Assembly: GCF_001653715.1 (NCBI RefSeq) | Contig: NZ_LWHQ01000010.1 | Coordinates: forward strand, 124,578 to 188,577 | Source of the DNA: Methylobacterium platani | GTDB lineage: Bacteria; Pseudomonadota; Alphaproteobacteria; Rhizobiales; Beijerinckiaceae | DNA: 64,000 nt | Direction: 5' to 3' | Shown here: positions 36,349-47,151 of the stretch, piece by piece | Layout: every line of letters starts with the position of its first letter | Position numbering within the stretch: the stretch's first letter is position 1 | Notes under the pieces: generated by a model | What the model was told of the DNA's origin: nothing | The model's database searches: none | The model's input: only the letters and a program-made list of their open reading frames with translations | Position numbers and translations under genes: made by a program

Positions 36349-37763
36349 GGCGTCTCCTCCGGGGTGTCGGGTTCGGTCGGCAGGGCGATCCGCAGGGACG
36401 TGCCCGGGTCGCGCGGCACGAGGGCGAGGGTGCCGCCCAGGGCCTCGACCCGCTCGCGCATCCCGGCCAAGCCCCGGCCTTGGCCCGGCTCACCGCCGAG
36501 GCCGCCGCCGTCGTCGTCGACGCTGAGCCGCAGGCCGGCGTCGCGCTCCGCGACCTCGACCGTCACCCGCGACGCGCCGGCATGGCGCAGCGCGTTGGTC
36601 AGGCCCTCCTGCACGCAGCGATAGACGGTGAGGTCGACGAGGTCGCCGTAGCCGGGCTTGAGGGCGGCGAAGCGGCCCTCGACGGCGATCTCCGGGTGGT
36701 GCCGGGCGGCCTCCCGCACCAGCAGTTCGAGGCAGCGGCCGAGCGGCACCTGGCCGAGGCCGGCCGGGCGCAGGCGGTTGAGGAGCGCCCGGTTGATCGT
36801 CTGCACCCGCGTGACGATCGCCGCGATGTCGCCGGTGCGCTCGGTCAGGCGGGTGCGGGCCGGCTCGTCGAGGGTCGCGGCGATGCGGGCGATCGAGGAG
36901 GAATTGGCCTCCAGCGCGAACAGGCACGGCCCGAACTCGTCGTGCAGCTCGAGGGCGGTGCGGCGGCGCTCGTCCTCCTCGGCGGTCATGACGCGGCGGT
37001 GCAGCCGGAGATTGGCCGCCCGCGCCGCGCCGAGCGCCTCGGCGAGCCGGTTGAACCGCGCCGCGATGACGGCGAGCTCGCGCGTGTCCGGCCGGCCGAC
37101 CCGGGCGCCGTAATCCTGCTGCTCCAGCCGCGTCAGCCCGGCGGCGAGCTGGGCGAGCGGGCTCAGGATCCGCCCGAAGGCGATGGTGAGGATCGCCAGC
37201 ATGGCGAGGCTCAAGGCGAGGCCGGTCAGCCCGAGCGCGAGGGCGTAGCCCCAGACCTCGTCGATCTCGTCCGACGGCTCGGCGGTGACGAGCGCCGTGC
37301 CGATGCGGGCGCCGCGCAAGCTCAGCGGCACCTCGTGGCGCTGCGCCGGCGGGGCGATCAGGTGCGCGAACCAGGCCGGGGCCCGCCGCGTGCCCTCGCG
37401 CCGCGCCCCGGCCGCGACCGGACGGTTTCCGGCATCGAGCAGGGTGACCCGGACGTGGCGCAGGCCCTGGAAGCGGTAGGCGAGGGTGCGGAACAGGCCC
37501 GGCAGGGGCGCGTCCTGGAGCGCCTGCAGGGTCTCGGCGACCAGCGGCTCGACCACCGCCAGCGAGGCCGCGGTCTCGACCTCGGTGGCCGTGCGCGCCT
37601 TGTGGATGATGACCGCGCCCGAGAGCGCCGCCGCCGCGAGGTTGATGAGCACGACGACGACCATCAGCCGCGCCCGCATCGGCCGGCCGGACCACAGGGC
37701 GGGCAGGAGCCGGCGCGGGGCGGCGGCGGGAGGCGGCGAGGCGGGGACGGGACGGGGAGGCAA
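36345..37763 (-). CDS. Sensor histidine kinase (HisKA_3 type)
   Basis: A 472-residue inner-membrane kinase of the NarX/UhpB class. Membrane segments at about 32-54 and 172-197 flank a periplasmic sensor of ~115 residues, followed by a HAMP-like region, the dimerisation helix with phospho-accepting H274 (ALELHDEFGPCLF), and an HATPase domain (VQEGLTNALRHAGA; DDDGGGLGG; GRGLAGMRERVEALGG). The TTG start at 37763 is weakly supported; ATG at 37679 would give 444 residues starting just before the first membrane helix. It is coupled to the response regulator and lies 101 bases after the TonB receptor on the same strand. Confidence 0.9.
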   Translation of the reverse strand: MPPRPVPASPPPAAAPRRLLPALWSGRPMRARLMVVVVLINLAAAALSGAVIIHKARTATEVETAASLAVVEPLVAETLQALQDAPLPGLFRTLAYRFQGLRHVRVTLLDAGNRPVAAGARREGTRRAPAWFAHLIAPPAQRHEVPLSLRGARIGTALVTAEPSDEIDEVWGYALALGLTGLALSLAMLAILTIAFGRILSPLAQLAAGLTRLEQQDYGARVGRPDTRELAVIAARFNRLAEALGAARAANLRLHRRVMTAEEDERRRTALELHDEFGPCLFALEANSSSIARIAATLDEPARTRLTERTGDIAAIVTRVQTINRALLNRLRPAGLGQVPLGRCLELLVREAARHHPEIAVEGRFAALKPGYGDLVDLTVYRCVQEGLTNALRHAGASRVTVEVAERDAGLRLSVDDDGGGLGGEPGQGRGLAGMRERVEALGGTLALVPRDPGTSLRIALPTEPDTPEETP

Positions 37764-37864
37764 CGGGCTCTCGGGGGAGCGGGGAGGCCCCGCGACACGA
37801 GCCCGGCCGCGGGCCTCGTGTCAATGCGGGCGGCCGCTCGCGCGGCCGCCCGGGTCGGTCGCGG

Positions 37865-40339
37865 TTACCAGGTCATCCGCACGCCGCCATAGACCGAGAG
37901 CGGCTGGACCAGGGTGGTGGTGCGGGGGTCGTTCAGCACGTAGCGGCCGGCGAAGTTGTTGCTCGGCTCCAGGAAGGTGCCGAAATTGGCGTAGCGGTTG
38001 TTGAAGAGGTTGGTGACCAGACCGAAGACCTGCACGGTCGGCGTCAGCTGGAAGCTGGTGTTGAGGTTGGCGGTGAAGTAGGCCGGCAGCTTGCGATTGA
38101 GGTTCGATTCGTCGCCGCGGAAGTAGGACGACGAGAACGCCTGCATGTTCATGCCGAAGCGCCATTGCGGGGTGATGGCGTAGTCGAACCCGGCCTTGAA
38201 CTGGTGGTCGGGCACCAGCGGCACCTTGTTGCCCGGGCGCACGGTGATCAGCCCGTCGTCGGCGAGCGGGTTGTTGGGCGAGGACAGGTCGCCGCGGAAC
38301 TGGAAGGTGGCGTCGATCAGCGCGTAGTTGGCGTAGAGGCTCAGGCGCTCGGTGACGTACTCGGCCGCGACCTCGATGCCCTGGCGCCGGGTCGCCGGCA
38401 CGTTGACGTAGTAGCCGCGCGCCGCGTTGCCCGGCACCGCGACCTGCAGGATGTCGTTGGTGAGATCCGTGCGGAAGGCGCCGAGCTTGTAGTTGAGGAG
38501 CCCGCCCTCGTAGAAGTTCGGCACCGCGCCGCGGAAACCCACCTCGTAGGTGCGGGCCTCGACCTGGCGCAGCGGCGGGTCGGCGACGAGGGAGTTCGGC
38601 AGCAGGCAGGGCCGGTTCGGGTTGGCGCAGGCGAGCTCGAGCGGCGTCGGCGCCCGGTTGGACTCGGAATAGCCGCCGTAGAGGTTCAGCCAGTCGTAGA
38701 ACCGGTAGGTCAGGCCGGCGACCGGGTTGATGCGGTTGAAGTAGTGCGTGCCGGTGACATCGGGCGAGAAGCCGGTCAGGTCCTGGGTCGCGATCCGGGC
38801 GAAGTTCAGCCGCGCACCGGCGGTGAGCGAGAGCCGGTCGGTCACGTCGAACGTGTCGAGGGCGTAGAGGCCCATGTAGAGGTTCGAGCCGGTGACCTGG
38901 CTCGGCGCGATGCCGAGCGCGCCGGCGGTGCGGATCGGCCCGACCCCGAGGCCGGGAATCGTGCCGTAAGTGGGGTTGAGCGGGTTGGTGGTGATGCTCA
39001 GGTCGGGGTTGATCACGCCGAGCGTGCTCGCCGACTTGAAGCTGTAATCCGCGACGTCGATGCTGCCGCCGACGATGAAGGTGTTGCCGTGATCGAAGAT
39101 CCGGTCGCGGTTGGTCGCCTGCAGGCTGCCGCCGTAGCCCGTCGCCTCGGTCCGCACGGTGTCGAGGGTGCCGTAGGGGATGCCGGACCGGAACGGGATC
39201 CGCTGGTTCTGCGGCCCGAGGATCAGGAACTGGTTGCGGAACTGCGCCTGGGTCTGGCCCGCCGACGGCGAGAAGCCGTCGTCCTCGAAGCAGAGATTGC
39301 CGCGGAAATTGCTCTGCCGGCTGCAATTCTCGAAGTTGCCGTCGTTGCCGTCGACGTATTGCTGGCTGAAGCGGCGAACGTAGGCGTTGCCCGACAGGTC
39401 CCAGGTCGGCGAGAGGTTGACCTTGCCGGTGACCTGGATCTGGCCGACCTCGGTGCTGGTGGTCTGGGGATAGGTGAAGATCGCCCGCTGGTCGACATGG
39501 GTGAAGTCGACCGGGGTGGCGGCGGCGGCGCCGAAGAACGTCTTGGCGCCCGAGGCGATGACGTGGAACTCGGAATCGAGGGTGCGGTGGCCGATATCGG
39601 CGTAGACCCGGCCGATCTCGGAGGGCGAGTTGTAGCGCCAGCCGGCGTCGCGCAGGCCCTCGCCGGCGAAGTAGAAGCTCCAGGGGCCGATCACCTCGCC
39701 GTATTGCAGGGTGCCGAGGATGCGGCCGTCCGAGCCGCCCATCACCGAGACTTCCTTGCCCTGCCAGGTGAAGCCGTTCTTCATCTCGATGTTGACCGCG
39801 CCGCCGAGCGCGTTGAGACCGAAGATCGGGTTGCCGGTGACGATGTCGATGCGGTTGATCGCGACCTGGGGGATCAGGTCCCAGTTCACGACGTCGCCGA
39901 AGGCCTCGTTGATGCGGGTGCCGTTCTGGTAGACGGCGAGGCCCTGCGGCGCGCCCTGGAGCGGCGAGGCGTCGAAGCCGCGATAGGTCAGGGTCTGGCG
40001 GAAGCTGTTGCCCTGGCCGTCGGACAGGTTCACGCCCGGCGTGGTGCGGGCCAGCGTGAAGGTCGGGTCGAGGGTGGCGCGGTCCTGCTCGAACTTCCTG
40101 GCCGTCACGGTCTCGACGGTGAACGGCACCTTGGCGAGAGGCAGCGCGCCGCCGCCCTCGATCCGCTCGCCCGTGGCCGAGCGGCCGGTGCCGCCGGAGC
40201 CGGCCACCGGCGTCACCGGGACGACGTCGATCGTCTCGAGGGCGATGGTGCCCTGCGCCGCCGCCGGCCCGGCGAGCCCCGCCGAGACGAGAGCCGTCGT
40301 GACCAGAAATCCCCAGCGCGCCGCCGCCTTGCCCGACAT
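37865..40339 (-). CDS. TonB-dependent outer-membrane receptor
   Basis: An 824-residue receptor with a signal peptide (MSGKAAARWGFLVTTALVSA) cleaved near AAAQ, a TonB-box-like segment ETIDVVPV near residue 36, a plug domain at about 60-180 and a C-terminal beta-barrel ending in an aromatic residue (GGVRMTW). It lacks the extra N-terminal signalling domain of FecA-type receptors. Barrel features such as LNLYGGYSESNRAPTPLE are typical of siderophore or metal-complex receptors. Ligand unknown; iron siderophores and lanthanide chelates are both plausible in a methylotroph. Two direct repeats of GAATATC lie about 200 bases upstream. Confidence 0.92.
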   Translation of the reverse strand: MSGKAAARWGFLVTTALVSAGLAGPAAAQGTIALETIDVVPVTPVAGSGGTGRSATGERIEGGGALPLAKVPFTVETVTARKFEQDRATLDPTFTLARTTPGVNLSDGQGNSFRQTLTYRGFDASPLQGAPQGLAVYQNGTRINEAFGDVVNWDLIPQVAINRIDIVTGNPIFGLNALGGAVNIEMKNGFTWQGKEVSVMGGSDGRILGTLQYGEVIGPWSFYFAGEGLRDAGWRYNSPSEIGRVYADIGHRTLDSEFHVIASGAKTFFGAAAATPVDFTHVDQRAIFTYPQTTSTEVGQIQVTGKVNLSPTWDLSGNAYVRRFSQQYVDGNDGNFENCSRQSNFRGNLCFEDDGFSPSAGQTQAQFRNQFLILGPQNQRIPFRSGIPYGTLDTVRTEATGYGGSLQATNRDRIFDHGNTFIVGGSIDVADYSFKSASTLGVINPDLSITTNPLNPTYGTIPGLGVGPIRTAGALGIAPSQVTGSNLYMGLYALDTFDVTDRLSLTAGARLNFARIATQDLTGFSPDVTGTHYFNRINPVAGLTYRFYDWLNLYGGYSESNRAPTPLELACANPNRPCLLPNSLVADPPLRQVEARTYEVGFRGAVPNFYEGGLLNYKLGAFRTDLTNDILQVAVPGNAARGYYVNVPATRRQGIEVAAEYVTERLSLYANYALIDATFQFRGDLSSPNNPLADDGLITVRPGNKVPLVPDHQFKAGFDYAITPQWRFGMNMQAFSSSYFRGDESNLNRKLPAYFTANLNTSFQLTPTVQVFGLVTNLFNNRYANFGTFLEPSNNFAGRYVLNDPRTTTLVQPLSVYGGVRMTW

Positions 40340-40538
40340 GCTTCCCCGCCCGATTCGTCTTTGCCGCGCCGTCCGGCGCGTTCCCCGTCGAGAGGGATAG
40401 CGAGCTTCACCGTTCCGCCGCAATCCCGTCGGACGGGGCATTGCGCGTTCCGGTAGTCATGGGGCAGACTTCCCGGTGGAACGTCGCCCATAGTGACCCA
40501 GCGGCAACAATCCGACCGGCAGCAGAAATCTCGTACGG

Positions 40539-40570
40539 GAATATCTGGCAATCTTTTTTGCTTGAATATC
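40539..40570. promoter_or_regulatory. Direct GAATATC repeats upstream of TonB receptor
   Basis: GAATATC occurs at 40539-40545 and 40564-40570, 25 bases apart, in an A/T-rich stretch between aat and the receptor start. Such spacing (about two and a half helical turns) could be binding sites of the linked response regulator; weak support. Confidence 0.3.
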
Positions 40571-40588
40571 CCGGTCGATCGACTGATG

Positions 40589-41251
40589 TCAGCCTTGCCC
40601 CAGCGCGGCGACCGCCTCCGCCCCGGTGAGCGGCGCGTCGTCCCACTGCGCCGGCCGGTGGATCGCCTCGCGCAGCATCGCCTTGTAGATCTGGCGCGGC
40701 ACCTCCTCGGCGCCGAACTGGGCGAGATGACTGGTGACGAACTGGGCGTCGAGCAGGGTGTAGCCGCCGCGCTTCAGCCGGGCGGCGAGATGGACGAGCG
40801 CCACCTTCGAGGCGTCGCGGGCGATGTGGAACATGCTCTCGCCGAAGAACGCCGCTCCGAGCGAGACACCGTAGAGCCCGCCGACCAGGGTCCGGGGCTC
40901 GCCGGCATAGACCTCGACGGTGTGGCAATGGCCGAGATCGAACAGCTCGCCGTAGAGCGCGCGGATGCGGGCGTTGATCCAGGTCCGCGCGCTGTCGCGG
41001 CGCGGCGCGGCGCAGCCCTCGATCACCGCGTCGAAGTCGCGGTCGGTCACCACCTCGAAATCGCCTTTGCGCACCGTGCGGGCGAGTCGCTGGCCGAGAT
41101 GGAACCGGTCGAGGGGCAGGATGCCGCGCTCCTTCGGCTCGACCCAGTACAGGGTCGGGTCGTCCGCGTCCTCCGCCATCGGGAAGATGCCGGCGGCGTA
41201 GGCCTTGAGCAGGATCTCGGCGGTGATCTCGACGTTCAGGCTGCCGTGCAT
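40589..41251 (-). CDS. aat: Leucyl/phenylalanyl-tRNA--protein transferase
   Basis: A 220-residue enzyme of the bacterial N-degron pathway that adds Leu or Phe to proteins with basic N-termini, marking them for ClpAP. Motifs [46 protein letters not shown] and [14 protein letters not shown] are diagnostic. ATG at 41251 gives the family length; longer in-frame starts add a Pro/Gly tail. A bidirectional terminator-like hairpin lies upstream. Confidence 0.95.
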   Translation of the reverse strand: MHGSLNVEITAEILLKAYAAGIFPMAEDADDPTLYWVEPKERGILPLDRFHLGQRLARTVRKGDFEVVTDRDFDAVIEGCAAPRRDSARTWINARIRALYGELFDLGHCHTVEVYAGEPRTLVGGLYGVSLGAAFFGESMFHIARDASKVALVHLAARLKRGGYTLLDAQFVTSHLAQFGAEEVPRQIYKAMLREAIHRPAQWDDAPLTGAEAVAALGQG

Positions 41252-41343
41252 CGACGGGGGTTCCGGGCCGGGCGCGCGGAAGGGGCCGTCCCTCCCGGGC
41301 CCGCGCCCTGGCAAAGGTAGGGCGCGGCTCGCCGCGCGACGAG

Positions 41344-41376
41344 AAACGGCCCGCGGCTCGGGGCCGCGGGCCGTTT
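41344..41376 (-). terminator. Strong hairpin, probable terminator of small exported-protein gene
   Basis: A 12-bp GC-rich stem extended by two A-T pairs with a 5-base loop, with T-tracts on both strands (TTTT on plus, TTTC on minus). It lies 38 bases after the stop of the gene at 41415-41681 and may work in both directions. Confidence 0.75.
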
Positions 41377-41414
41377 TCCCCTGTGCGGAGCGGCGGGCGG
41401 CCGCTCCGGTCCGA

Positions 41415-41681
41415 TCAGTTCGACGGACCGCCGGCGGTGTTGCCGAGATTCGGGTTCAGGCGGCTCGGCATCGCGGCGTTGCCGCCCTTGGCCGAATCGA
41501 ACTCGGCCTCGACGGTGTTGCGGCCGACGCCGCCGACGGCGGCCGGACGATACGGGTTCACCACCGTGCCGGTGGTGAGCGGGTCGACCACCGGGGCGAC
41601 CGGGCTCGGGAGCACCGTGGTCTGGGCGAGGGCGGGGGTGGCCAGCAGGGCGGCCACGGCGGCGAGCTTGATCACGCGCAT
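41415..41681 (-). CDS. Small exported hypothetical protein
   Basis: An 88-residue protein with a clear signal peptide ([20 protein letters not shown], cleavage after ALA-Q region) and a mature part of about 68 residues rich in Pro, Val, Asn and Gly with no Cys. No family recognised. ATG at 41681 with GAGAGAC upstream. It has its own terminator and a 249-base leader region. Likely periplasmic or secreted. Confidence 0.75.
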   Translation of the reverse strand: MRVIKLAAVAALLATPALAQTTVLPSPVAPVVDPLTTGTVVNPYRPAAVGGVGRNTVEAEFDSAKGGNAAMPSRLNPNLGNTAGGPSN

Positions 41682-41870
41682 CGTCAGTCTCTCTCGGCTC
41701 TGGATTGTCTCACTACGGCCGTGACTGGATCCGTTCACTGCCTGACGCAGAGATGATCCGGTATGTCCCTGCCGTTGTTGCCTGAAGAACCGACGAGGCG
41801 CGGCGCCGTTCCGCAACGCCTGCGAAAAAATTGTGTCCGACGGATTGCTGCGGCGCGGCGACCGGATGCG

Positions 41871-41898
41871 CGAAGGGGCGCCGGCAGGCGCCCCTTCG
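41871..41898 (-). terminator. Hairpin downstream of accC
   Basis: A perfect 12-bp stem (CGAAGGGGCGCC with its complement) and 4-base loop lie 32 bases after the accC stop. No T-run on the minus strand, so it may act with Rho or stabilise the mRNA end. Confidence 0.5.
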
Positions 41899-41930
41899 GT
41901 TTCGTCCGCGCGATCCGTGCCCGACGCCCG

Positions 41931-43272
<1,342 letters not shown>

Positions 43273-43286
<14 letters not shown>

Positions 43287-43306
43287 GGGATCTTGTCGAA
43301 CATGGG
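43273..43306. repeat. 17-bp perfect tandem duplication at accC start
   Basis: Two adjacent identical 17-base copies (43273-43289 and 43290-43306) each contain the minus-strand ATGTTCGACAAGAT. The first copy (lower coordinates) carries the real accC start; the second places a duplicate ATG 17 bases upstream, out of frame. Confidence 0.9.
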
Positions 43307-43429
43307 CGCCCAAGCAGGTTTCGCAGAAGTGGCCGCCGGTCTCGCGAGAAAACCTGCGGCGGAACGAGAATCGAAGCGGATCTGCCCCGGCACGCCGAGG
43401 CGGATCCGCCGGGCGGTTCTACGCGGCGG

Positions 43430-43936
43430 TCACTCGATCAGCAGGAGGGGCTCGCCGAACTCGACCGGCTGACCGTCCTCGATGAAGATCGCCGTCACGG
43501 TGCCGGCGCGGGGCGCCACGATGTCGTTGAAGGTCTTCATCGCCTCGACGAGCAGCACCCGGGCGCCGCTCTCGACCCGCGAGCCGACCTCGACGAAGGT
43601 CTTCGCCTCCGGCGAGGGCTTGCGGTAGGCGGTACCGACCATCGGCGACAGCACGGCGCCCGGATGGGCGGCGAGCGCCTTCGGGTCGGATTCGGCGGAG
43701 AGGACCGGGGCGGCGGCGGGGATCGCGGCGGCCGGCAGGGCGGGGGCCATGGCGGCGGCGACCGGCATCTGGACCTGCTGCACGATCCGCTCGCGGGCGA
43801 CGCGGATGCGCAGGTCGCCCTTCTCGACCTCGATCTCGCTGAGATCGGTCTCGGCGATCAGGGTCGCGAGCTCGCGAACGAGATCGGGGTCGAAGGGGTC
43901 ATGCTTGTTGTTGGAGGGCACGGCGGTCTTCGGCAA
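43430..43936 (-). CDS. accB: Biotin carboxyl carrier protein of acetyl-CoA carboxylase
   Basis: A 168-residue protein. The N-terminal helical part ([20 protein letters not shown]) is followed by an Ala/Pro linker and a C-terminal biotinyl domain from about residue 90; the biotin-accepting Lys is in [13 protein letters not shown], the alphaproteobacterial version of EAMKMMN. The TTG start at 43936 lacks a clear ribosome site; GTG at 43921 is an alternative five codons later. It precedes accC on the same strand, the usual order. Confidence 0.94.
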   Translation of the reverse strand: MPKTAVPSNNKHDPFDPDLVRELATLIAETDLSEIEVEKGDLRIRVARERIVQQVQMPVAAAMAPALPAAAIPAAAPVLSAESDPKALAAHPGAVLSPMVGTAYRKPSPEAKTFVEVGSRVESGARVLLVEAMKTFNDIVAPRAGTVTAIFIEDGQPVEFGEPLLLIE

Positions 43937-44082
43937 TCGTGAAGGAGGGGCGGGGTGGCCCGCCGGGACCCGCCTGTCGGACGACGCGGGGGCGCGGTCT
44001 CGTCCGGCGGGTGATCGGCGGGCCTCTTAGACCATGCGGCCGGCGCGCGATAGGGGCGCCGGACCGGGACGGTCCCGGGGCG

Positions 44083-44898
44083 TCAGCAGGTGGCGTGGCC
44101 GCACTGGCGGACGCCGGCCACCGTCTTGCGGATCGGATCGACGCCGACGGCGCCCGGGATGATCTCGTCGCCGATGATGAAGGCCGGGGTGCCCGACAGG
44201 CCGAGCTTGTCGCCCAAGCCCACGTTCTCCTGCAGGGCCGCCTGGATGTCGGGGGCCTGCATGTCCTTCTGCAGCTTGGCGATGTCGAGGCCCATCTCCT
44301 TGGCCACCGCGATCGCCCGCTCGCCGTTCACCCGGCCGCGGCTCTCCAGCAGGCGGGTGTGGTAGTCGAACAGCTTGTCGCCCTTGAGCTGCTGCTTGGC
44401 GGCGAGCGCCACCTTGCTGGCCTCGAGCGAATCCGGGCCGAGCACGGGGAAGTCGCGCAGGACCACCTTCAGCTTCGGGTCGCCCTTGATCAGGGTCTGC
44501 AGGTCGTTGAGCGCCCGCTTGCAGTAGCCGCAATTGTAATCGAAGAACTCGACCAGGGTGACGTCGCCGTTCGGGTTGCCGGCGACGAAGCCGTGCGGCG
44601 AGTTGTGCAGGGTGTCGCGGGTTTCCTTCAGGGCGCTGGCCTGGGCCACCTTCTGGGCCTCCTGCTGGCGCTTCTCCAGCTCGGCCATCGCCTCCTGCAG
44701 CACTTCCGGGTTCTTGAGCAGGTAGTCCCGCACCACGCCCTCGATCGCCTGGCGCTGGACGTCGGTCATCGCGGCGGCGGGGGCGGCCTGGCTCGGGGCG
44801 GCCGGCGTGGTCGTCGGCGACTGCGCCTGCGTCGGGGCGGCGGCGGCGACGAGGCCCGCGACGGCGAGGGCAGGCAGAAGGCGGGGCAGGGGCAGCAT
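44083..44898 (-). CDS. DsbA-family periplasmic thiol:disulfide oxidoreductase
   Basis: A 271-residue exported protein: signal peptide (MLPLPRLLPALAVAGLVAAA), an N-terminal helical segment with coiled-coil character (residues ~45-95), then a thioredoxin fold with the active site FDYNCGYCKRAL and a cis-Pro loop LSGTPAFIIGDEIIPGA. It belongs to the Com1/DsbA-like group seen in alphaproteobacteria. The C-terminus has two further Cys (VRQCGHATC). GAGAGGACGACG precedes ATG 44898. Probable role in periplasmic disulfide formation or isomerisation. Confidence 0.93.
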   Translation of the reverse strand: MLPLPRLLPALAVAGLVAAAAPTQAQSPTTTPAAPSQAAPAAAMTDVQRQAIEGVVRDYLLKNPEVLQEAMAELEKRQQEAQKVAQASALKETRDTLHNSPHGFVAGNPNGDVTLVEFFDYNCGYCKRALNDLQTLIKGDPKLKVVLRDFPVLGPDSLEASKVALAAKQQLKGDKLFDYHTRLLESRGRVNGERAIAVAKEMGLDIAKLQKDMQAPDIQAALQENVGLGDKLGLSGTPAFIIGDEIIPGAVGVDPIRKTVAGVRQCGHATC

Positions 44899-45081
44899 CG
44901 TCGTCCTCTCGGGGTCGTCCGGCATCGGCGGAGCGCAATCCTCGCGCGCTCCTTGAGCCGCCGGTTAGGCGGTTTCGCGGCAATCTTGTCAAATCACGCC
45001 TGCGCCGGCCGCGGGGCGCAATCTCCGGCGAATCCCGCTATGTGCGGGGGCGCACCCGAGACCCCGCTGCCAAGGCCCGCC

Positions 45082-46248
45082 ATGTCCGATCCCGACACCC
45101 TCGTCTCTCGCCGCGCCGCCCGCGTCGCGCCCTTCCTGGCGATGGACGTGCTCGCCGCCGCGGCCCGGCGCGAGCGGCAGGGCGGCAGCGTCGTGCACAT
45201 GGAGGTCGGCCAGCCCTCGGCGCCGGCGCCGCGGAGCGCCATCGCGGCGGCGCAGGCCGCGCTCGGCACGGGCCGCATTCCCTACACCGAGGCGCTCGGC
45301 ATCGCCCCCTTGCGCGAGCGGATCGCCCGCCACTACGCCGAGGCCTACGGCGTCGCGGTGGCGCCGGAGCGGGTCGTCGTCACCACCGGCTCGTCGGCGG
45401 GTTTCGTGCTCGCCTTCCTGAGCCTGTTCGATGCCGGCGGGCGCGTCGCCATCGCGGCGCCCGGCTACCCGGCCTACCGCTCGGTGCTCCAGGCCGTCGA
45501 TCTCGAGCCGGTGGGCCTCACCCTGCGGGCCGAGGACGGCTTCGTGCCGACGGCCGACGCCCTGCGGGCCGCGCACGCGGCCGCACCGCTGTCCGGCCTG
45601 CTGGTGATGAGCCCGGCCAACCCCTCGGGCACGATGATCGACGAAGCGGGCCTGCGCTCCCTCGCCGGGGCCTGCCGCGAGATGAACCTGCGCTTCATCT
45701 CGGACGAGATCTATCACGGCCTGACCTACGGCGGGCCCGCCGCCACCGCGCTCGCGGTCGACGCGGATGCGGTCGTGATCAACTCGTTCTCGAAATACTA
45801 CTGCATGACCGGCTGGCGCATCGGCTGGATGGTGGTGCCCGACGCCCTGGTGCGGCCGATCGAGCGGCTCGCCCAGAACCTCTACATCTCGGCCCCCTAC
45901 CTGTCGCAGGTCGCCGCGCTCGCCGCCTTCGAGGCGACCGAGGAGCTGGAACTGGTCAAGGCCGACTACGCCCGGGCGCGGTCGGTGCTCCTCGGCGAAT
46001 TGCCGGGCCTAGGCCTCGGCGACGTCCACCCGGCCGACGGCGCCTTCTACCTCTACGCCGACGTCGCCCGGCTCACCAACGACTCGATCGGCTTCTGCCG
46101 CCGGATGCTCGAGGAGGCCGGCGTCGCGGCGACACCGGGCCTCGATTTCGACCCGGAGGCCGGCGCGCATCACCTGCGCCTCTCCTTCGCCGGCGGCGAG
46201 GCCGAGGCGCACGAGGCGGTGCGGCGGCTGAAGGGCTGGCTACGCTGA
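45082..46248 (+). CDS. Class I/II pyridoxal-phosphate aminotransferase
   Basis: A 388-residue fold-type I enzyme. Motifs are GSSAGFVLAFLSLFDAG, SPANPSGTMID with the PLP-ring Asn, SDEIYHGLTYGG with the Asp that pairs with the pyridine nitrogen, and the Schiff-base Lys in SFSKYYCMTGWRIGWM. The substrate Arg is in HHLRLSFAGG. The group includes aspartate, aromatic and alanine aminotransferases; the donor cannot be named by eye. A methyltransferase gene starts 14 bases after the stop and is likely co-transcribed. Confidence 0.92.
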   Translation: MSDPDTLVSRRAARVAPFLAMDVLAAAARRERQGGSVVHMEVGQPSAPAPRSAIAAAQAALGTGRIPYTEALGIAPLRERIARHYAEAYGVAVAPERVVVTTGSSAGFVLAFLSLFDAGGRVAIAAPGYPAYRSVLQAVDLEPVGLTLRAEDGFVPTADALRAAHAAAPLSGLLVMSPANPSGTMIDEAGLRSLAGACREMNLRFISDEIYHGLTYGGPAATALAVDADAVVINSFSKYYCMTGWRIGWMVVPDALVRPIERLAQNLYISAPYLSQVAALAAFEATEELELVKADYARARSVLLGELPGLGLGDVHPADGAFYLYADVARLTNDSIGFCRRMLEEAGVAATPGLDFDPEAGAHHLRLSFAGGEAEAHEAVRRLKGWLR

Positions 46249-46262
46249 ACGGAGAATCGTCG

Positions 46263-47048
46263 ATGAGCGACCTGCATCGGAGCGACCTGCATCCCGCCGC
46301 CGCGACCGGCTTCGCCTCGGGCGCCGGGACCTACGCCAAGGGGCGGCCCGACTACCCGGCCGCCCTGACCGGCTGGCTGCGCGAGACCCTGCGCCTCGCG
46401 CCCGGCCGGACGGTCGCCGATCTCGGCGCCGGCACCGGCAAGTTCACCGGGCTCCTCGCCGCCACCGGCGCCGCCGTGACGGCGATCGAGCCGGTCGACG
46501 CCATGCGGGCCCGCCTCGCCGCCGCGCTCCCCGGCGTGACGGCGCGCGCCGGCTCCGCCGAGGCGATGCCCCTCGCCGACGGCAGCCTCGACGCCCTCGT
46601 CTGCGCCCAGGCCTTCCACTGGTTCTCGACCGAGGCGGCGCTCGCCGAGATCCGCCGGGTGCTCGCGATCGGCGGCCGGCTCGGCCTCGTCTGGAACGTC
46701 CGCGACGAGGCGACGCCCTGGGTGCGGGAGCTGACGGCGATCATGAACGCCCACGAGGGCGACGCGCCGCGCTACCACACCGGGGCGTGGCGGACCCTGT
46801 TTCCGGCCGAGGGCTTCGGCCCGCTGCACGAGGCGGTGTTCCCGCACGGCCATACGGGGAGCCCGGAGCAGGTGATCCTCGACCGCACCCTGTCGGTGAG
46901 CTTCATCGCGGCGCTGCCGGAGGCGGACCGGGCGCGGGTGGCGCAGGCCGTGCGCGACCTGATCGCCCGGACGCCGGACCTCGCCGGACGGGCGGAGGTG
47001 ACCTTCCCGTACCGGACGCATGTCTACTGGTGCGAGCGGCGGGCCTGA
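46263..47048 (+). CDS. Class I SAM-dependent methyltransferase
   Basis: A 261-residue Rossmann methyltransferase. The SAM loop is VADLGAGTGKFTG, motif II region has AIEPVDAMR, and post-I/IV region LDALVCAQAFHWF is typical of the UbiE/Tam-like group (methyltransferase type 11). The C-terminus has a short extra domain (ILDRTLSVSFIAALP) seen in trans-aconitate-type relatives. ATG at 46263 lies 14 bases after the aminotransferase. Substrate unknown. Confidence 0.9.
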   Translation: MSDLHRSDLHPAAATGFASGAGTYAKGRPDYPAALTGWLRETLRLAPGRTVADLGAGTGKFTGLLAATGAAVTAIEPVDAMRARLAAALPGVTARAGSAEAMPLADGSLDALVCAQAFHWFSTEAALAEIRRVLAIGGRLGLVWNVRDEATPWVRELTAIMNAHEGDAPRYHTGAWRTLFPAEGFGPLHEAVFPHGHTGSPEQVILDRTLSVSFIAALPEADRARVAQAVRDLIARTPDLAGRAEVTFPYRTHVYWCERRA

Positions 47049-47075
47049 TCCGCCGCGCGTTCCGACGGTCTCCAA

Positions 47076-47114
47076 CGTCGTCCCGGGGGCCGCGAAGCGG
47101 AATCCGGGCCGACG
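47076..47114. repeat. Palindromic intergenic repeat, copy 2
   Basis: A 39-base element starting CGTCGTCCCGGGGGCC, ending TCCGGGCCGACG, aligned end to end with the copy at 35631-35669. It lies between the convergent methyltransferase and sulfatase genes. Confidence 0.78.
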
Positions 47115-47151
47115 GGGAGCGGCTTGAACCGGTACCCGTGGGGAACAGACG

